Assembly: GCA_007695355.1 (NCBI GenBank)
Contig: REDX01000168.1
Coordinates: 1 to 43,060, forward strand
DNA from: Planctomycetota bacterium
Lineage (GTDB): Bacteria; Planctomycetota; UBA11346
Reading direction: 5' to 3'
Length of the DNA stretch: 43,060 nucleotides
Below, in pieces: positions 8,954 through 18,819 of the stretch. Numbering within the stretch: position 1 is the stretch's first letter; each line of letters opens with the position of its first letter. The position numbers and the translations under genes are program-made. The notes beneath the pieces were generated by a model. That model was not told the DNA's origin. It saw only the letters and a list, made by a program, of their open reading frames with translations, and ran no database searches.

Positions 8954-9504
8954 TGGAGGCCCTGCAGCCAAATCAGGACCTCAGCTGTGATGAGGTCGAA
9001 GCCCTGCTGCCCCTGGTGGTTGACGGGGTTCTGGACGAAGCCAGCGAGCCGGAGCTCTTCCGTCATCTCGCCCACTGTCCACGCTGCCAAACTAGCCTCG
9101 CCACCTATGATTTGGTTGATCTGGCCCTGAGTCGTGGGCATCCCCTGCAGCCCAGCCGTGCGCAGGTACTACAGTGGCGCCTGCCGGCGCCCTGGGCAGC
9201 CGCGGCCTGTCTCCTTTTAGGCTTGGGCTTGGGTGCCATGGCATTGCAGGGCTATTCCTCTCAGCCCAGTGAATCAGGGGTGGTCTCCGGCCTTGCTGGG
9301 GGGGATCTGCAAATTCTTGAAGTCCTGCCTCCTGGCCCCGGCCAAGATCAGCCCATTTTTGTCGTCCGCGATGGGGATACGGTGCGGGTGATTAGTGGCG
9401 GCCAGCTGGACGGCGGTCGTCCCCAGTCGCGGCCCCGCGATGTGCAGCCAGTCACCCACGGCCGTGCCATCGACCCGGTGCGCAGCCTCGGCGAGATTGA
9501 TTAG
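8953..9504 (+). CDS. anti-sigma factor with zinc-finger (ZAS-like) domain
   Basis: This 183-residue protein is coupled to the sigma factor by a one-base overlap. Its N-terminus shows the anti-sigma zinc-binding pattern, with an early Cys (LSCDEVEALLPLVVDG) and HLAHCPRCQ (H-x3-C-x2-C). One membrane helix follows (AACLLLGLGLGAMAL, about residues 77-97), and then an extracytoplasmic part of about 85 residues rich in Gly, Asp and Arg. The expected role is to hold the sigma factor inactive at the membrane until a signal releases it. The extracytoplasmic part has no domain I recognise. Confidence 0.87.
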   Translation: MEALQPNQDLSCDEVEALLPLVVDGVLDEASEPELFRHLAHCPRCQTSLATYDLVDLALSRGHPLQPSRAQVLQWRLPAPWAAAACLLLGLGLGAMALQGYSSQPSESGVVSGLAGGDLQILEVLPPGPGQDQPIFVVRDGDTVRVISGGQLDGGRPQSRPRDVQPVTHGRAIDPVRSLGEID

Positions 9505-9746
9505 GGGGAGCGCCCTCTTCCCTGGCCCAAGAGACGCCCCTGAGCGTCCCAGAGCTTACCAGGGCTACAAGCCACCGTGGTGACGATCCAGCGAGGCGAA
9601 AGGCCTAAGGCGACCGCCGTCATTGCTTCCTGGGCTGGCGTTTCTCCGTTATTGCAGCACGCACCGCCAGCACCGATGTCTGATGCCCTAAATGCGCCCT
9701 TCCCTTGGCATTTTCCCCGGGCCATTGCTCCCCTATTTCACTGGAC

Positions 9747-12700
9747 ATGATGGTAAGAGCGATGTCCCGCTCTCACACTCCTCCGCAAACTCCGCAGATC
9801 CCGCCTGGCCCAGGACAGAGCCGGCGTTCTGGCCGGCTCTGTCGCCGCTTTCTGCGTTGGCTGGCCATTGCTTTGGCGGTGGTGGTAGGCCTGGTATTGC
9901 TGCTCTTATTTTTTGCCCGGCCCCTCTTTGGGCCGAGTTTACTGCGTAGCGCGGAAACGGCCCTCGCCGATCATCTGGGTGGAGAATGGCGCATCGAGCG
10001 GGTATCCCGGCTTGGCCTGGGGGGGATTGCCCTGCAGGGAGTTGAGCAAATCCAGGCTGCCGGCCCTGGCCGAGTTCAGCACCTGCGCATTGACCATCTG
10101 CACGTCAATTTGCGGATCTGGCGCAGTTTGCGTAATCCTTATGGCATGATTGACGAGGTGGCGGTGGATGGGGTCAGGGTGCTCCTGGACACCGATCGCG
10201 AGTGGTGGTTGGATCCGCGCAGTCTTCCCCCGCCGGGGGCAACGGCGACTGAAGCCGCCGAGCCGCTGGTAGCGCAGGTGGCCCAGAGTTTGGAATTTCT
10301 CCTCGATACCGCCCATCGCTTAAGCCCCCAATTACGCATTCAGGTTTCCGGTGCCGCCGAGTTGCGTGGTCTTTTCCCTGGGCCCTTACGCGGCAATTGG
10401 GACATGCAGTGGGCGCAGCGGGGTTTACATATTCGCAATCTGAATCTCCAGGGCCAAGTCGCTGATGGTGAGGTTTCCCAGGTGCGGATTCAAGATCTGT
10501 CCTGGGATATGGCGCGGGGCATTACCGCGCTGGCTGTGGCAGAGTTTCAACTCTTTGGTCCGGCTGCGCTGGGGCGCCTGCAGGGTGAGGCGCGCTTGCA
10601 ATCTGGGCAGATACTTTTTTGGTCCTCCATCGCCGATGGTTTGGCCCATGGTCAAATCCAGGGAGCCATCGATGCTCGATTACGGCCTCAGGATTTATCG
10701 GATGTTACCTTTCGTCTGGGCGGGCAGTTGCATCTTGCCCTGCCCAGTCCCGGCCAGGGCCGCCTGCATCTTGACGTCGACGGCGATGGGCGACTGGGAG
10801 ATCCCCGCATCCATCTTCACCTGGCTTTGCGCGCCGTCGCGGCGGGCACAGTGCCACCCTTGGATGGCGATGGCGTGATCGTTTTTGATGGGGCAGGCTT
10901 ACAGTTACGGGAGTTGGATTTGCGCTCGACCCAGGGCGAATTTCACGCCCAGGATGTGGCTTCTCTGCGCTTCACCGATCTAGAAAATATGGAGTGGGAA
11001 TTCGTCTTGCGTCTGCCTGGACAGGGAACAGGCAATGCCCAGGGGGATGATATTTATGGGCTGCGGAAACTGCTGGTGCGCGGAGATATGGATGGATTAA
11101 TTGCTGCCAATGTTGAGCTGCCGCAGGTGCCCTTGGCCCTGTTTGCCCCCTTATTGCCCTGGTTAGAAGCCCAGCCCACTCTCGCTTCGCTGAGCCTGGA
11201 GATGGCAGAGCGTGGGGCCCAATTTAAGGCATCATTGACGGTGGATGATTTATTTCGTTGGGATGCCCAGCTGCCACCCCTCTCGCTTTTACTACAAGTC
11301 GTCGGAGATCAGCGTGGCCTGCGCGCGCAGGTGACATCGGACATCGATCCCGAGCTGGCCGCCTTGCATGCCACCGCCGAGATTCATCGCCCCCTGCGTA
11401 CCACCTGGAAGGGCTTGGCGGCACTGCCAACGGCGCCCACGGTGGTGCAACTTCGACTGGAAAATCTTGATATTGCCCAGGTTGCTCGATTGCTGCCGGA
11501 GCTTGATTATAGCCGTGGCCATGTCAGCGGCCGCCTGCGCCTACGCGGGCCCTTGGCGAAATTACAGACCACCGGTAGTGTGCGGGTGCGTGATGCCGAT
11601 GTGCGCCTAGGCGGCAATCTTCCGCCGCTGACGCGGGTCAATGGTCGGCTAACCTTTGATGCGAATGAAGTGCGCATCGAAGACCTGCGAGGGGAATTGG
11701 GATATGCTCCGGTGCGCATTCAAGGCCTCTATAGTTTGCGCGACGACATTGCCCACGATCTTCGGGTCAGCGCGCAGCAAGCCCTTTTGGTTGAAGAAGA
11801 GGATTTGCGCCTGCGCGCCGATGTCGATTTGCGTCTCAGTGATCTGCCGCCGCAGCCCCGTTTGAGTGGTAGCATTGGGATTACGGATCTCGTCTATTCG
11901 CCACGGGGGAGTTGGTGGGAATTGGGGTTAGCCCAAACGGGGCCTTCGACAGGGGTATCCGATCCGTTGCTGCAGCTCTTCGCCATCGATGCCGAGCCCT
12001 GGGCTTCGATGCGTCTGGATGTGCAAATACGCGATGGCAGTCTTGACGCCCTGGCAAGCCAGCGCAGTTCGGTGTGGCTGTTCAGTAATTTTGGCAGGGT
12101 GCCGCTCATTTTGAGTCTGCGTCTACGGGGCACCGGCGCAGTGCCCGAGCCGGTGGGGAGTATTAGCGCATTGCGCGGAGAGGTTTTGCTGCCCTTTACC
12201 AGCTATGCCATTCAATTTGCTGAGATCACCTTCACCCCTCAGGATCCTTTTGATCCGCTGATTACCGCCTCCCTGCGCACGCGCATCGCCGGCTATGATG
12301 TGCGCATGGAGGTAAGCGGCCGGGCTAGCGATCCCCGTATCGCGGTAAGCACCACGCCGCCCCTGCCGGCAGACCAGGCCTTACTCTTGGCCACCACCGG
12401 TCTCACCCCTGGCGATAGTGGTGACAATCAGGCTGCAGCCTTGGCGGTGGCCCTGCCCTTTTTGGCTCGGCAACTGCAAGAAGCGATCTTTGGCCCCCCG
12501 GATCCCGATGCCGGGCCGTCCATATTGGATCGATTTCGCTTGGTGATTGACGAAGAGCGCTCGGAGAGCGGAGTTTCCAGCGCTCGACTGGAGTTCTTCC
12601 TTGGCCGGCGTTTTCACCTCTACGCCGAACGCGATCGCTTTGAAGCCTACAACGCTGGCATCCTGTGGCGCCGGGTGATCGGCGATGCCGAGGCCGAGAA

Positions 12701-14735
12701 TCCCTTGGTTGCAGGTCCCCAGGGCGAGCGGGTACGTGCCTTGCCCATTCCCTGGAGTGTGCGTGCCGCGGAGAAGGGCCAGCACTTGGTGGTGGGTGAG
12801 CGGCGTTTACTCAGCGCCAGTCGACGCCAGCGGCGCAACTTCGACGCCAGCGGCGGTGACCTTATGCATGCAGCCGATGCTGCCGCCGTCATGACGCGGC
12901 TGATGCGAGCACGCGGATACGCCCGTGCCATGGTCAGTATCGAACCTCAACGCAATGCCCAAGGCGACCTACGCGAGGTGGTTTTCCTCGCCCGTTCTGG
13001 CCCGCGTTGGGTATGGGGCGAACGGCGTCTAGAGGGCGCCCCAAGCGCCCATCGGCGGGCTTTGCAACAACTCCTTCAGGCCCGCCTGCCCAGCCAAGAA
13101 GCTTTTACCCAGCGTGCTCTGGATGATCTTGCCAGCGCCATGGTAGATAGCTTGCGTTTGGATGGCTATGCCAAGGCCAGGGTGATTGTCCGTTCTGGCG
13201 CGCTTGCGGATGGCGGCGGCGAGGTATCAGTGATCGTGCAGGTAGAGCCGGGCCTGCGTTATCGCTTTGGCACCCCTGAATTTTCCGGCCACGAAGATTT
13301 GGACCCATCGCTGCAACGGGCCCTGCAGCGGGAGGCGATGCTGCTTGCTGGAGAACCCTGGCTGCGCCGCTCGGCGATTGCCGCCCGTGCCCGAGTTCAG
13401 GCCTTACTACTGGACGACGCCCGACACGGCGCAGAGGTAGATTTGGAGCTTACCGAACCAACCGCCGATAATGGCCCAGCCCTGCCCCTGCGCATGCACC
13501 TGCGACCGGGCCCAAGGGTGACTTTGGCCGAGGTGGAGATCGAAGGTTTGACTCGCACCAGTGAAAACTACGCCCGGCGACGATTTGGCTTAAGCCCTGG
13601 CCAGCCTCTGGTGCAAAGTGAAGTCGATGCCGCTACCTCGCGCCTGCGCAGCACGGTGCCGATGCGCCGCTTGCAGGTGGAGACGTCGGAGGTGATTCCG
13701 GGAAATCGAGAAAATCTGCGCCTGCATTTACGCGCCGAAGAGGCGCCGAGCCGTTTTTTTGAGCTGAGCGCTGGCTACGGAAGTTATGAGGGCCTGCGCG
13801 GCGGCATGCGTTACACCGATGGCAATCTTTTCGGGTATGGCCGCAGTTGGTCGACGGTAATCGATGGTTCGCAGAAACATTATCAGGCCAGCACGGTGGT
13901 CAGCGACGCTGATATTCTTGGTGGCGAGCGCATCCTCTCTCTTACCCTGGAGGGCGGATTTCGTGAAGAGCCCTCCTTTGATCAGCGTCGTTTGGTGATT
14001 CTACCCGAGGTGCAGATTCCCCTCTCCCTGCGCCAAAGTCTGCGCCTCGGCTATCGTCTGCAATTTAGTCGCACCAGCAATATTAGCGCTCAGTTGAGTA
14101 ATGAAGACTTGAGCACGAACACCCTACGCCGGGCAACCCTCGATCTTGGCTGGGTTTACACCACCCTCGACGACGGTTGGTTGCCAACTCGTGGCTATCG
14201 GCTGGAAGCCGGAGGGGCAGTGGCCGATACCTTCCTGGGCTCATCGCGCAGCTTTGTTGAAGCGCGGATGCGGGCAGCCACCGTGCTGCCGCTCAGCCGC
14301 GATGGGCGCTGGGGCTTGGCCCTGCAGCTGGCGGGCATTAGCCGCAAGCCCATCGACGGCAAGGGCACCCTGCCGATCGCCGACCGCCTCTTTTTGGGCG
14401 GGGCCAACTCCGTGCGCTCTTTTGGCCGAGATCTGCTTGGCCCCGGCGATCCCGGCGATCCCGTGGGTGGTCTTACCAGTGCTTTTGCCCAAGCGGAATT
14501 GCGGGTGCCGATTACCGATGCTTTCCGTCTTGCCTTTTTTTACGATATCGGCGCGATTTCGGAGGAGGCCTGGGACATCGATTGGGATGGCGCAGTGGGC
14601 GAGGCGGTGGGCATTGGCCTGCGTTATCATTTGCCGGTGGGCCCCCTGCGCCTGGATATTGGTTACAATCCGGGATCGCAATTGGCAGCAAAGCATCGTT
14701 GGGCCATCCACTTTGCGGTGGGCTTTACGTTCTAG
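9747..14735 (+). CDS. TamB-POTRA-Omp85 fusion: inner-membrane to outer-membrane assembly protein
   Basis: A single uninterrupted frame of about 1662 residues joins what are two proteins (TamB and TamA) in Escherichia coli. A basic N-terminus and one membrane helix (about 36-58, IALAVVVGLVLLLLFF) anchor it in the inner membrane. About 900 residues of AsmA/TamB-like beta-repeats follow, ending in the TamB C-terminal domain (PPLPADQALLLATTGLTPG near 870-890). POTRA-like modules cover about 985-1335 (RYRFGTPEFSGHEDL; GPRVTLAEVEIEGL). A C-terminal Omp85 beta-barrel covers about 1336-1662, with the L6 motif as VRSFGRD at 1556 and a final Phe. It should span the envelope and help insert outer-membrane proteins or move lipids. 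ATGs at 9747, 9750 and 9762 are all possible starts. It stands alone between the ECF operon and hppA. Confidence 0.92.
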   Translation: MMVRAMSRSHTPPQTPQIPPGPGQSRRSGRLCRRFLRWLAIALAVVVGLVLLLLFFARPLFGPSLLRSAETALADHLGGEWRIERVSRLGLGGIALQGVEQIQAAGPGRVQHLRIDHLHVNLRIWRSLRNPYGMIDEVAVDGVRVLLDTDREWWLDPRSLPPPGATATEAAEPLVAQVAQSLEFLLDTAHRLSPQLRIQVSGAAELRGLFPGPLRGNWDMQWAQRGLHIRNLNLQGQVADGEVSQVRIQDLSWDMARGITALAVAEFQLFGPAALGRLQGEARLQSGQILFWSSIADGLAHGQIQGAIDARLRPQDLSDVTFRLGGQLHLALPSPGQGRLHLDVDGDGRLGDPRIHLHLALRAVAAGTVPPLDGDGVIVFDGAGLQLRELDLRSTQGEFHAQDVASLRFTDLENMEWEFVLRLPGQGTGNAQGDDIYGLRKLLVRGDMDGLIAANVELPQVPLALFAPLLPWLEAQPTLASLSLEMAERGAQFKASLTVDDLFRWDAQLPPLSLLLQVVGDQRGLRAQVTSDIDPELAALHATAEIHRPLRTTWKGLAALPTAPTVVQLRLENLDIAQVARLLPELDYSRGHVSGRLRLRGPLAKLQTTGSVRVRDADVRLGGNLPPLTRVNGRLTFDANEVRIEDLRGELGYAPVRIQGLYSLRDDIAHDLRVSAQQALLVEEEDLRLRADVDLRLSDLPPQPRLSGSIGITDLVYSPRGSWWELGLAQTGPSTGVSDPLLQLFAIDAEPWASMRLDVQIRDGSLDALASQRSSVWLFSNFGRVPLILSLRLRGTGAVPEPVGSISALRGEVLLPFTSYAIQFAEITFTPQDPFDPLITASLRTRIAGYDVRMEVSGRASDPRIAVSTTPPLPADQALLLATTGLTPGDSGDNQAAALAVALPFLARQLQEAIFGPPDPDAGPSILDRFRLVIDEERSESGVSSARLEFFLGRRFHLYAERDRFEAYNAGILWRRVIGDAEAENPLVAGPQGERVRALPIPWSVRAAEKGQHLVVGERRLLSASRRQRRNFDASGGDLMHAADAAAVMTRLMRARGYARAMVSIEPQRNAQGDLREVVFLARSGPRWVWGERRLEGAPSAHRRALQQLLQARLPSQEAFTQRALDDLASAMVDSLRLDGYAKARVIVRSGALADGGGEVSVIVQVEPGLRYRFGTPEFSGHEDLDPSLQRALQREAMLLAGEPWLRRSAIAARARVQALLLDDARHGAEVDLELTEPTADNGPALPLRMHLRPGPRVTLAEVEIEGLTRTSENYARRRFGLSPGQPLVQSEVDAATSRLRSTVPMRRLQVETSEVIPGNRENLRLHLRAEEAPSRFFELSAGYGSYEGLRGGMRYTDGNLFGYGRSWSTVIDGSQKHYQASTVVSDADILGGERILSLTLEGGFREEPSFDQRRLVILPEVQIPLSLRQSLRLGYRLQFSRTSNISAQLSNEDLSTNTLRRATLDLGWVYTTLDDGWLPTRGYRLEAGGAVADTFLGSSRSFVEARMRAATVLPLSRDGRWGLALQLAGISRKPIDGKGTLPIADRLFLGGANSVRSFGRDLLGPGDPGDPVGGLTSAFAQAELRVPITDAFRLAFFYDIGAISEEAWDIDWDGAVGEAVGIGLRYHLPVGPLRLDIGYNPGSQLAAKHRWAIHFAVGFTF

Positions 14736-14908
14736 ACGGCCTTTTTGCTTGTCTGCGTAAGGCCATGGCAGGCCGCCCTATCGCGGTCTTTGCGCCCTGT
14801 TCATCCCTTGTCCAAGGGTGACGGGGAAGCAGCTGCCAAGATCTGATTCTGGGCTAGCCTGTTGCCATCTGCGGTGGGACCGCTCTAACCACATGTGAAG
14901 GAATCGCC

Positions 14909-17353
14909 ATGTTTTTGATCGCTCCCTTGGCTGCCATCTTGAGTCTGGTCGCGGCCTACCTCTTTTTCCAGCGGATGATGCGTGCGGATGCTGGCAATGC
15001 CGTCATGCAGTCCATTGCCGGGGCCGTGCGCGAAGGCGCTTTCGCCTACTTGCGCCGCCAATACGGGGTGGTGGCCATCGTCTTTGCCGTGCTCTTGGTC
15101 ATTCTGAGCGGTCTCGCCTTCTTTGGAGTGGTGAATGCGTTTACCCCCCTGGCCTTCCTCAGTGGCGGCTTGGGCTCGGGCTTGGCCGGGTTTATCGGCA
15201 TGAATGCTGCCACCCGCGCCTCTTCGCGCACCGCCCAGGGCTGCTCGGAAGGGTTGAATCGGGGCCTACGGGTGGGTTTTACATCGGGGGCGGTTATGGG
15301 CCTGAGCGTGGTTGGCCTTGCCCTGCTCGATATAAGCATCTGGTTTGTTATTCTCAGCACCCTCATCTACACCCCCCAGCATCTTGCTGAAGGTTTGCAG
15401 TTTGCAGGGATGACTTTAGTGGCCAGTGGGCCTGGCTGGGTTGAAGATGGGGTGCTGACCGCGGCCGGCGAACGGGCCAAGTGGACCGGCATTGCATCAA
15501 CCATGGTGACCTTCGGTATTGGCGCCTCGCTACAGGCCCTCTTTGCCCGCGTCGGCGGCGGCATCTACACCAAAGCGGCAGATGTTGGCGCCGATTTGGT
15601 AGGTAAAGTTGAGGCAGGCATTCCCGAGGACGATCCGCGCAATCCGGCAACCATCGCTGATAATGTCGGCGATAATGTCGGTGATGTGGCGGGCATGGGC
15701 GCCGATCTCTTTGAAAGCTATTACAGCTCTATCCTGGCCGCAGCCGCCCTTGGTGCCGCCCTGCCGGCCTGGTTTTTCTTGGGCTCTGGCCTGGAGAGCG
15801 CACATACGGTGCAGGCGCCGATGGTGCTAGCGGGACTCGGCATTATTGCCTCGATTATCGGCACCCTGGTGGTCCGCACCAAGGAGGGGGCACGGCAAAA
15901 AGACCTCCTCCATTCCTTGCTTATGGGCACCGCTTTGGCGGGCGCCTTGGTGCTGGTTGGCGCGGCTGGGATGGCCTTGATCGGCGTACTCACTTGGGGC
16001 TTGGTTGGTGCCGTCGCAGCGGGCTTGATTGCGGGTATTATTATCGGTCAATCGACGGAATACTACACTGCCGGGGCGTATTCGCCCACCAAGAGCATTG
16101 CAGATGCCGCGCGCATGGGGCCGGCCACGACGATTATTAGCGGGGTTGGTGTGGGCATGCGTTCCACTGGCATTCCGGTGCTCACCGTGGTGGCGGCGAT
16201 CATTATCGCCTATGCCTGCGCCGGCGGATTTTCAGAGCAGTCGAATGCGGTATTAGCCGGCCTTTATGGGATTAGCCTTGCTGCGGTGGGTATGCTCTCA
16301 ACCCTGGGCATTACTCTGGCTACCGATGCTTATGGGCCGATTGCCGATAACGCTGGTGGTAATGCCGAGATGGCAGGTTTGGATCCTCAGGTGCGTCAGC
16401 GCACCGACGCTTTGGATGCCCTGGGTAATACCACTGCCGCTACTGGTAAGGGCTTTGCCATTGGTTCGGCAGCACTCACCGCCCTGGCCCTGCTGGCCAC
16501 CTATGTGCAGTTGGTCCTAGTCTGGTTGCAGCGGGCTGTGGATCCAGAGCTTGGCTATATTGTGCGCGGCGAACTGGCCTTCGCCGTGGATGCGGTAGCG
16601 GCCACCCGGGCCTTAAGTGAAGAAGCGGCGGCGCGGGCAGTAACCTTTGCTGATGCCGGCCTAGCCGATGTGATGACCGCTTATAATCTCACGATTATCA
16701 ATCCCGTTTTGATGGCAGGGTTATTTATCGGTGGCGTGGCTACCTTCGTCTTTACCGCCCTAACTATGCAGGCGGTGGGCCGGGCCGCCGGTCATATGGT
16801 AGAAGAAGTGCGCCGTCAGTTCCGTGAAATACCTGGGATTATGGAATATCGTCCAGGCGACGAGAGTGAAGAAAACCGGCGACGCACCCCTGATTATGCG
16901 CGCTGTGTTGCCATTGCCACGGCTTCGGCTCAGACCGAGATGATTGTGCCAGCGGCGCTGGCAGTCACCCTGCCGGTGGCAGTGGGCTTGGTCTTTGGTG
17001 TGGCCGGGGTGCTGGGCCTGCTGGCTGGCGCTTTGGTGGCCGGATTCCCCCTTGCCTGTTTTTTAAATAATGCCGGCGGCGCTTGGGATAATGCCAAAAA
17101 ATCCATCGAGGAAGGCGCCCATGGCGGCAAATATCTCAAAAATAAGGCTGGCGAATACGTCAATGAACGGGGCGAGTTGGTGGCTAATCGCGAAGACGCC
17201 AAAAACCCTGTGCACGGGGCGACGGTTATCGGTGATACCGTGGGTGACCCGTTTAAGGACACCTCAGGTCCTGCGCTCAATATCCTGATTAAACTCATGG
17301 CCGTGGTCAGCGTGGTCTTCTGTGGTCTTACAGTAGCCGCGGGGCTCTTGTAA
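14909..17353 (+). CDS. hppA: membrane-bound ion-translocating pyrophosphatase, K+-dependent type
   Basis: This 814-residue multi-helix protein hydrolyses pyrophosphate and pumps H+ and/or Na+ across a membrane. The catalytic region reads EDDPRNPATIADNVGDNVGD, and the second and third substrate motifs include DNAGGNAEMAG and VIGDTVGDPFKDTSGP. The ion-dependence motif GNTTAATGKGFAIGSA has Ala and Gly at the two diagnostic positions, as in the K+-dependent branch (the K+-independent branch has Lys and Thr). That branch includes Na+ pumps and dual pumps, so the ion is not fixed here. The protein is somewhat long, with extra charged loops before VMTAYNLTIINPV and after GGKYLKNKAGEYVNERG. The start has AAGGA upstream. 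Confidence 0.96.
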   Translation: MFLIAPLAAILSLVAAYLFFQRMMRADAGNAVMQSIAGAVREGAFAYLRRQYGVVAIVFAVLLVILSGLAFFGVVNAFTPLAFLSGGLGSGLAGFIGMNAATRASSRTAQGCSEGLNRGLRVGFTSGAVMGLSVVGLALLDISIWFVILSTLIYTPQHLAEGLQFAGMTLVASGPGWVEDGVLTAAGERAKWTGIASTMVTFGIGASLQALFARVGGGIYTKAADVGADLVGKVEAGIPEDDPRNPATIADNVGDNVGDVAGMGADLFESYYSSILAAAALGAALPAWFFLGSGLESAHTVQAPMVLAGLGIIASIIGTLVVRTKEGARQKDLLHSLLMGTALAGALVLVGAAGMALIGVLTWGLVGAVAAGLIAGIIIGQSTEYYTAGAYSPTKSIADAARMGPATTIISGVGVGMRSTGIPVLTVVAAIIIAYACAGGFSEQSNAVLAGLYGISLAAVGMLSTLGITLATDAYGPIADNAGGNAEMAGLDPQVRQRTDALDALGNTTAATGKGFAIGSAALTALALLATYVQLVLVWLQRAVDPELGYIVRGELAFAVDAVAATRALSEEAAARAVTFADAGLADVMTAYNLTIINPVLMAGLFIGGVATFVFTALTMQAVGRAAGHMVEEVRRQFREIPGIMEYRPGDESEENRRRTPDYARCVAIATASAQTEMIVPAALAVTLPVAVGLVFGVAGVLGLLAGALVAGFPLACFLNNAGGAWDNAKKSIEEGAHGGKYLKNKAGEYVNERGELVANREDAKNPVHGATVIGDTVGDPFKDTSGPALNILIKLMAVVSVVFCGLTVAAGLL

Positions 17354-17371
17354 AAGCATCAGGGCCCGGCG

Positions 17372-17737
17372 ATGTGGCGGCTTATTTACGGCAGCGCCCA
17401 GGAGCGCGGGCGCCAAGCCGAGCGGCGGGTAGAGGGTTACTATCGTCGTCGCGGCTGGCGCATTGCGGCGCGCAATTGGCAGGGGGGAGGCGGCGAATTA
17501 GACCTAGTTGCCAGCCGCTGGCGCACCCTGGTGGTGGTAGAGGTGCGGCATCGACGACGCGGCGACCCTTTGGCATCTATCGATGCCGCAAAGTTAGCGC
17601 GTACGCTTACGGCAGCTCGCGCTTTGGTGCGCGCCCACCACCTGCAGCGTTATCGCCTCCGCATAGATTTGGCGGCCGTCGATGAGCGGGGACGGGTGAG
17701 CGTGCGCGCAGAGGTTCAGGATCTACGCGGGAGTTGA
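17372..17737 (+). CDS. yraN: YraN/UPF0102 family nuclease-like protein
   Basis: This 121-residue protein has the UPF0102 pattern: an N-terminal GRQAERRVEGYYRRRGW, then GGGELDLVA and LVVVEVRHRR, which form the restriction-endonuclease-like core (E...D...ExR), then a short C-terminal strand and helix. The family is widespread, with a suspected DNA-processing role and no firm activity. Here it lies 18 bases after hppA and could be co-transcribed with it. Its last 15 bases overlap the end of hisH on the other strand. Confidence 0.9.
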   Translation: MWRLIYGSAQERGRQAERRVEGYYRRRGWRIAARNWQGGGGELDLVASRWRTLVVVEVRHRRRGDPLASIDAAKLARTLTAARALVRAHHLQRYRLRIDLAAVDERGRVSVRAEVQDLRGS

Positions 17738-18346
17738 GGCCGGACCCAAGAAGTTGGCGAGCAATTGCAGACCCACCGGGCCGCTTTTTTCAGGGTGAAA
17801 CTGGACGGCCTGAATGCTGCCATGGGCGAGGCCAGCGCAAAAGCGAGTGCCGTGTTCGCTGGTACAGGTGACGGTAACCTCTGCCTCGGGATCACAGTAG
17901 TAGCTGTGAACAAAATACATGGCGCTACCAGGAGGGACTTTGGTGAAGAGCGGGCCATCATTATGGGCTATGGGATTCCATCCCATGTGTGGGACTTTGA
18001 GCAGCGGGTCGCTGGGGGCGAAACGTCGCACCCGCCCAGGAATCAGGCCGAGACAGGGAACGCCGCCGTCCTCTTCGCTGAATTCTAAGAGCAGTTGCAT
18101 GCCGACGCAGATACCGAGGAGGGGGGTGCCGGCGGCCACCACCGCCCGCAGGGCCTCATCGCAGCCGCTTTCGCGCAGGGCTTGCATGCAGGTAGCGGCG
18201 GCGCCAACCCCGGGAAAGATCACCCGTGATGCCTGAGTAATGGTGGCAAAATCGCTGCTGATCACGCTCTGGTGACCCAGAGCGCTGATCGCTCGCTGTA
18301 CCGAGGTGAGGTTGCCGGCGCGGTAGTCGATAATTGCAATGCTCAT
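17723..18346 (-). CDS. hisH: imidazole glycerol phosphate synthase glutaminase subunit HisH
   Basis: This 207-residue class I glutamine amidotransferase hydrolyses glutamine and passes ammonia to HisF in histidine biosynthesis. Visible features are the N-terminal IAIIDYRAGNLTSV, the P-loop-like FPGVGAA, the nucleophile elbow GICVGMQLLLEFSEE (Cys80), the HisH-type YFVHSYY, and the His-Glu pair in QFHPEKS. The length and all catalytic residues are normal. HisF and other his genes are not adjacent, so the pathway genes are dispersed. The gene is divergent from the HMA protein and convergent with yraN. Confidence 0.96.
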   Translation of the reverse strand: MSIAIIDYRAGNLTSVQRAISALGHQSVISSDFATITQASRVIFPGVGAAATCMQALRESGCDEALRAVVAAGTPLLGICVGMQLLLEFSEEDGGVPCLGLIPGRVRRFAPSDPLLKVPHMGWNPIAHNDGPLFTKVPPGSAMYFVHSYYCDPEAEVTVTCTSEHGTRFCAGLAHGSIQAVQFHPEKSGPVGLQLLANFLGPASTPA

Positions 18347-18562
18347 GGGCTTTAGCCTAGGCGGCGAATGGCCTTGGCCAAGCCCAGCGCTTGGCTGAGC
18401 CAGGAGCCCGGAATTCCAGGGACAAGGCTTGAGCGCTCATGCCCGAAAAATCGGGTCTTGGCCTTGCTTTAAGCCGGAAATGCTGAATATTCTTTTGTCT
18501 ATGAAGAGCGGTGGAGGCGGTATATCCTCCGCGTAATTTCCCATATGCACGGAGTATACGCC

Positions 18563-18775
18563 ATGGCATCCCAGCGTCTGATTGTGGCCGGAATGACTTG
18601 TGCCGGCTGTGTCGCTTCCCTGCGCCACAGCCTGCAGCCCTTATGCCAAGTCCTGGAGGTGGATCTAGAAAAAGGTGCCGTATGGATCGATCGGCCGGTG
18701 GCGGCTGATGCCCTTGTCGAGGCTTTAGCGGCATCGAATTTCACCCTGGTCGATGGTGGCGAAACGGCGCCATGA
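18563..18775 (+). CDS. small heavy-metal-associated (HMA) domain protein
   Basis: This 70-residue protein consists of a single ferredoxin-like HMA fold. The metal-binding loop is GMTCAGC (CxxC) near residue 10, and the rest has the expected beta-alpha-beta-beta-alpha-beta length. It likely binds Cu(I) or another soft metal as a chaperone. The ATG at 18563 was chosen because GGAG lies eight bases upstream; an ATG at 18545 lacks this. No P-type ATPase or copper regulator is adjacent. It is followed 44 bases later by the large kinase gene, probably by chance. Confidence 0.88.
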   Translation: MASQRLIVAGMTCAGCVASLRHSLQPLCQVLEVDLEKGAVWIDRPVAADALVEALAASNFTLVDGGETAP

Positions 18776-18819
18776 GAACTGGCAATATCGATGGTGATGC
18801 GGCTTAGGGTTCTGTATCG

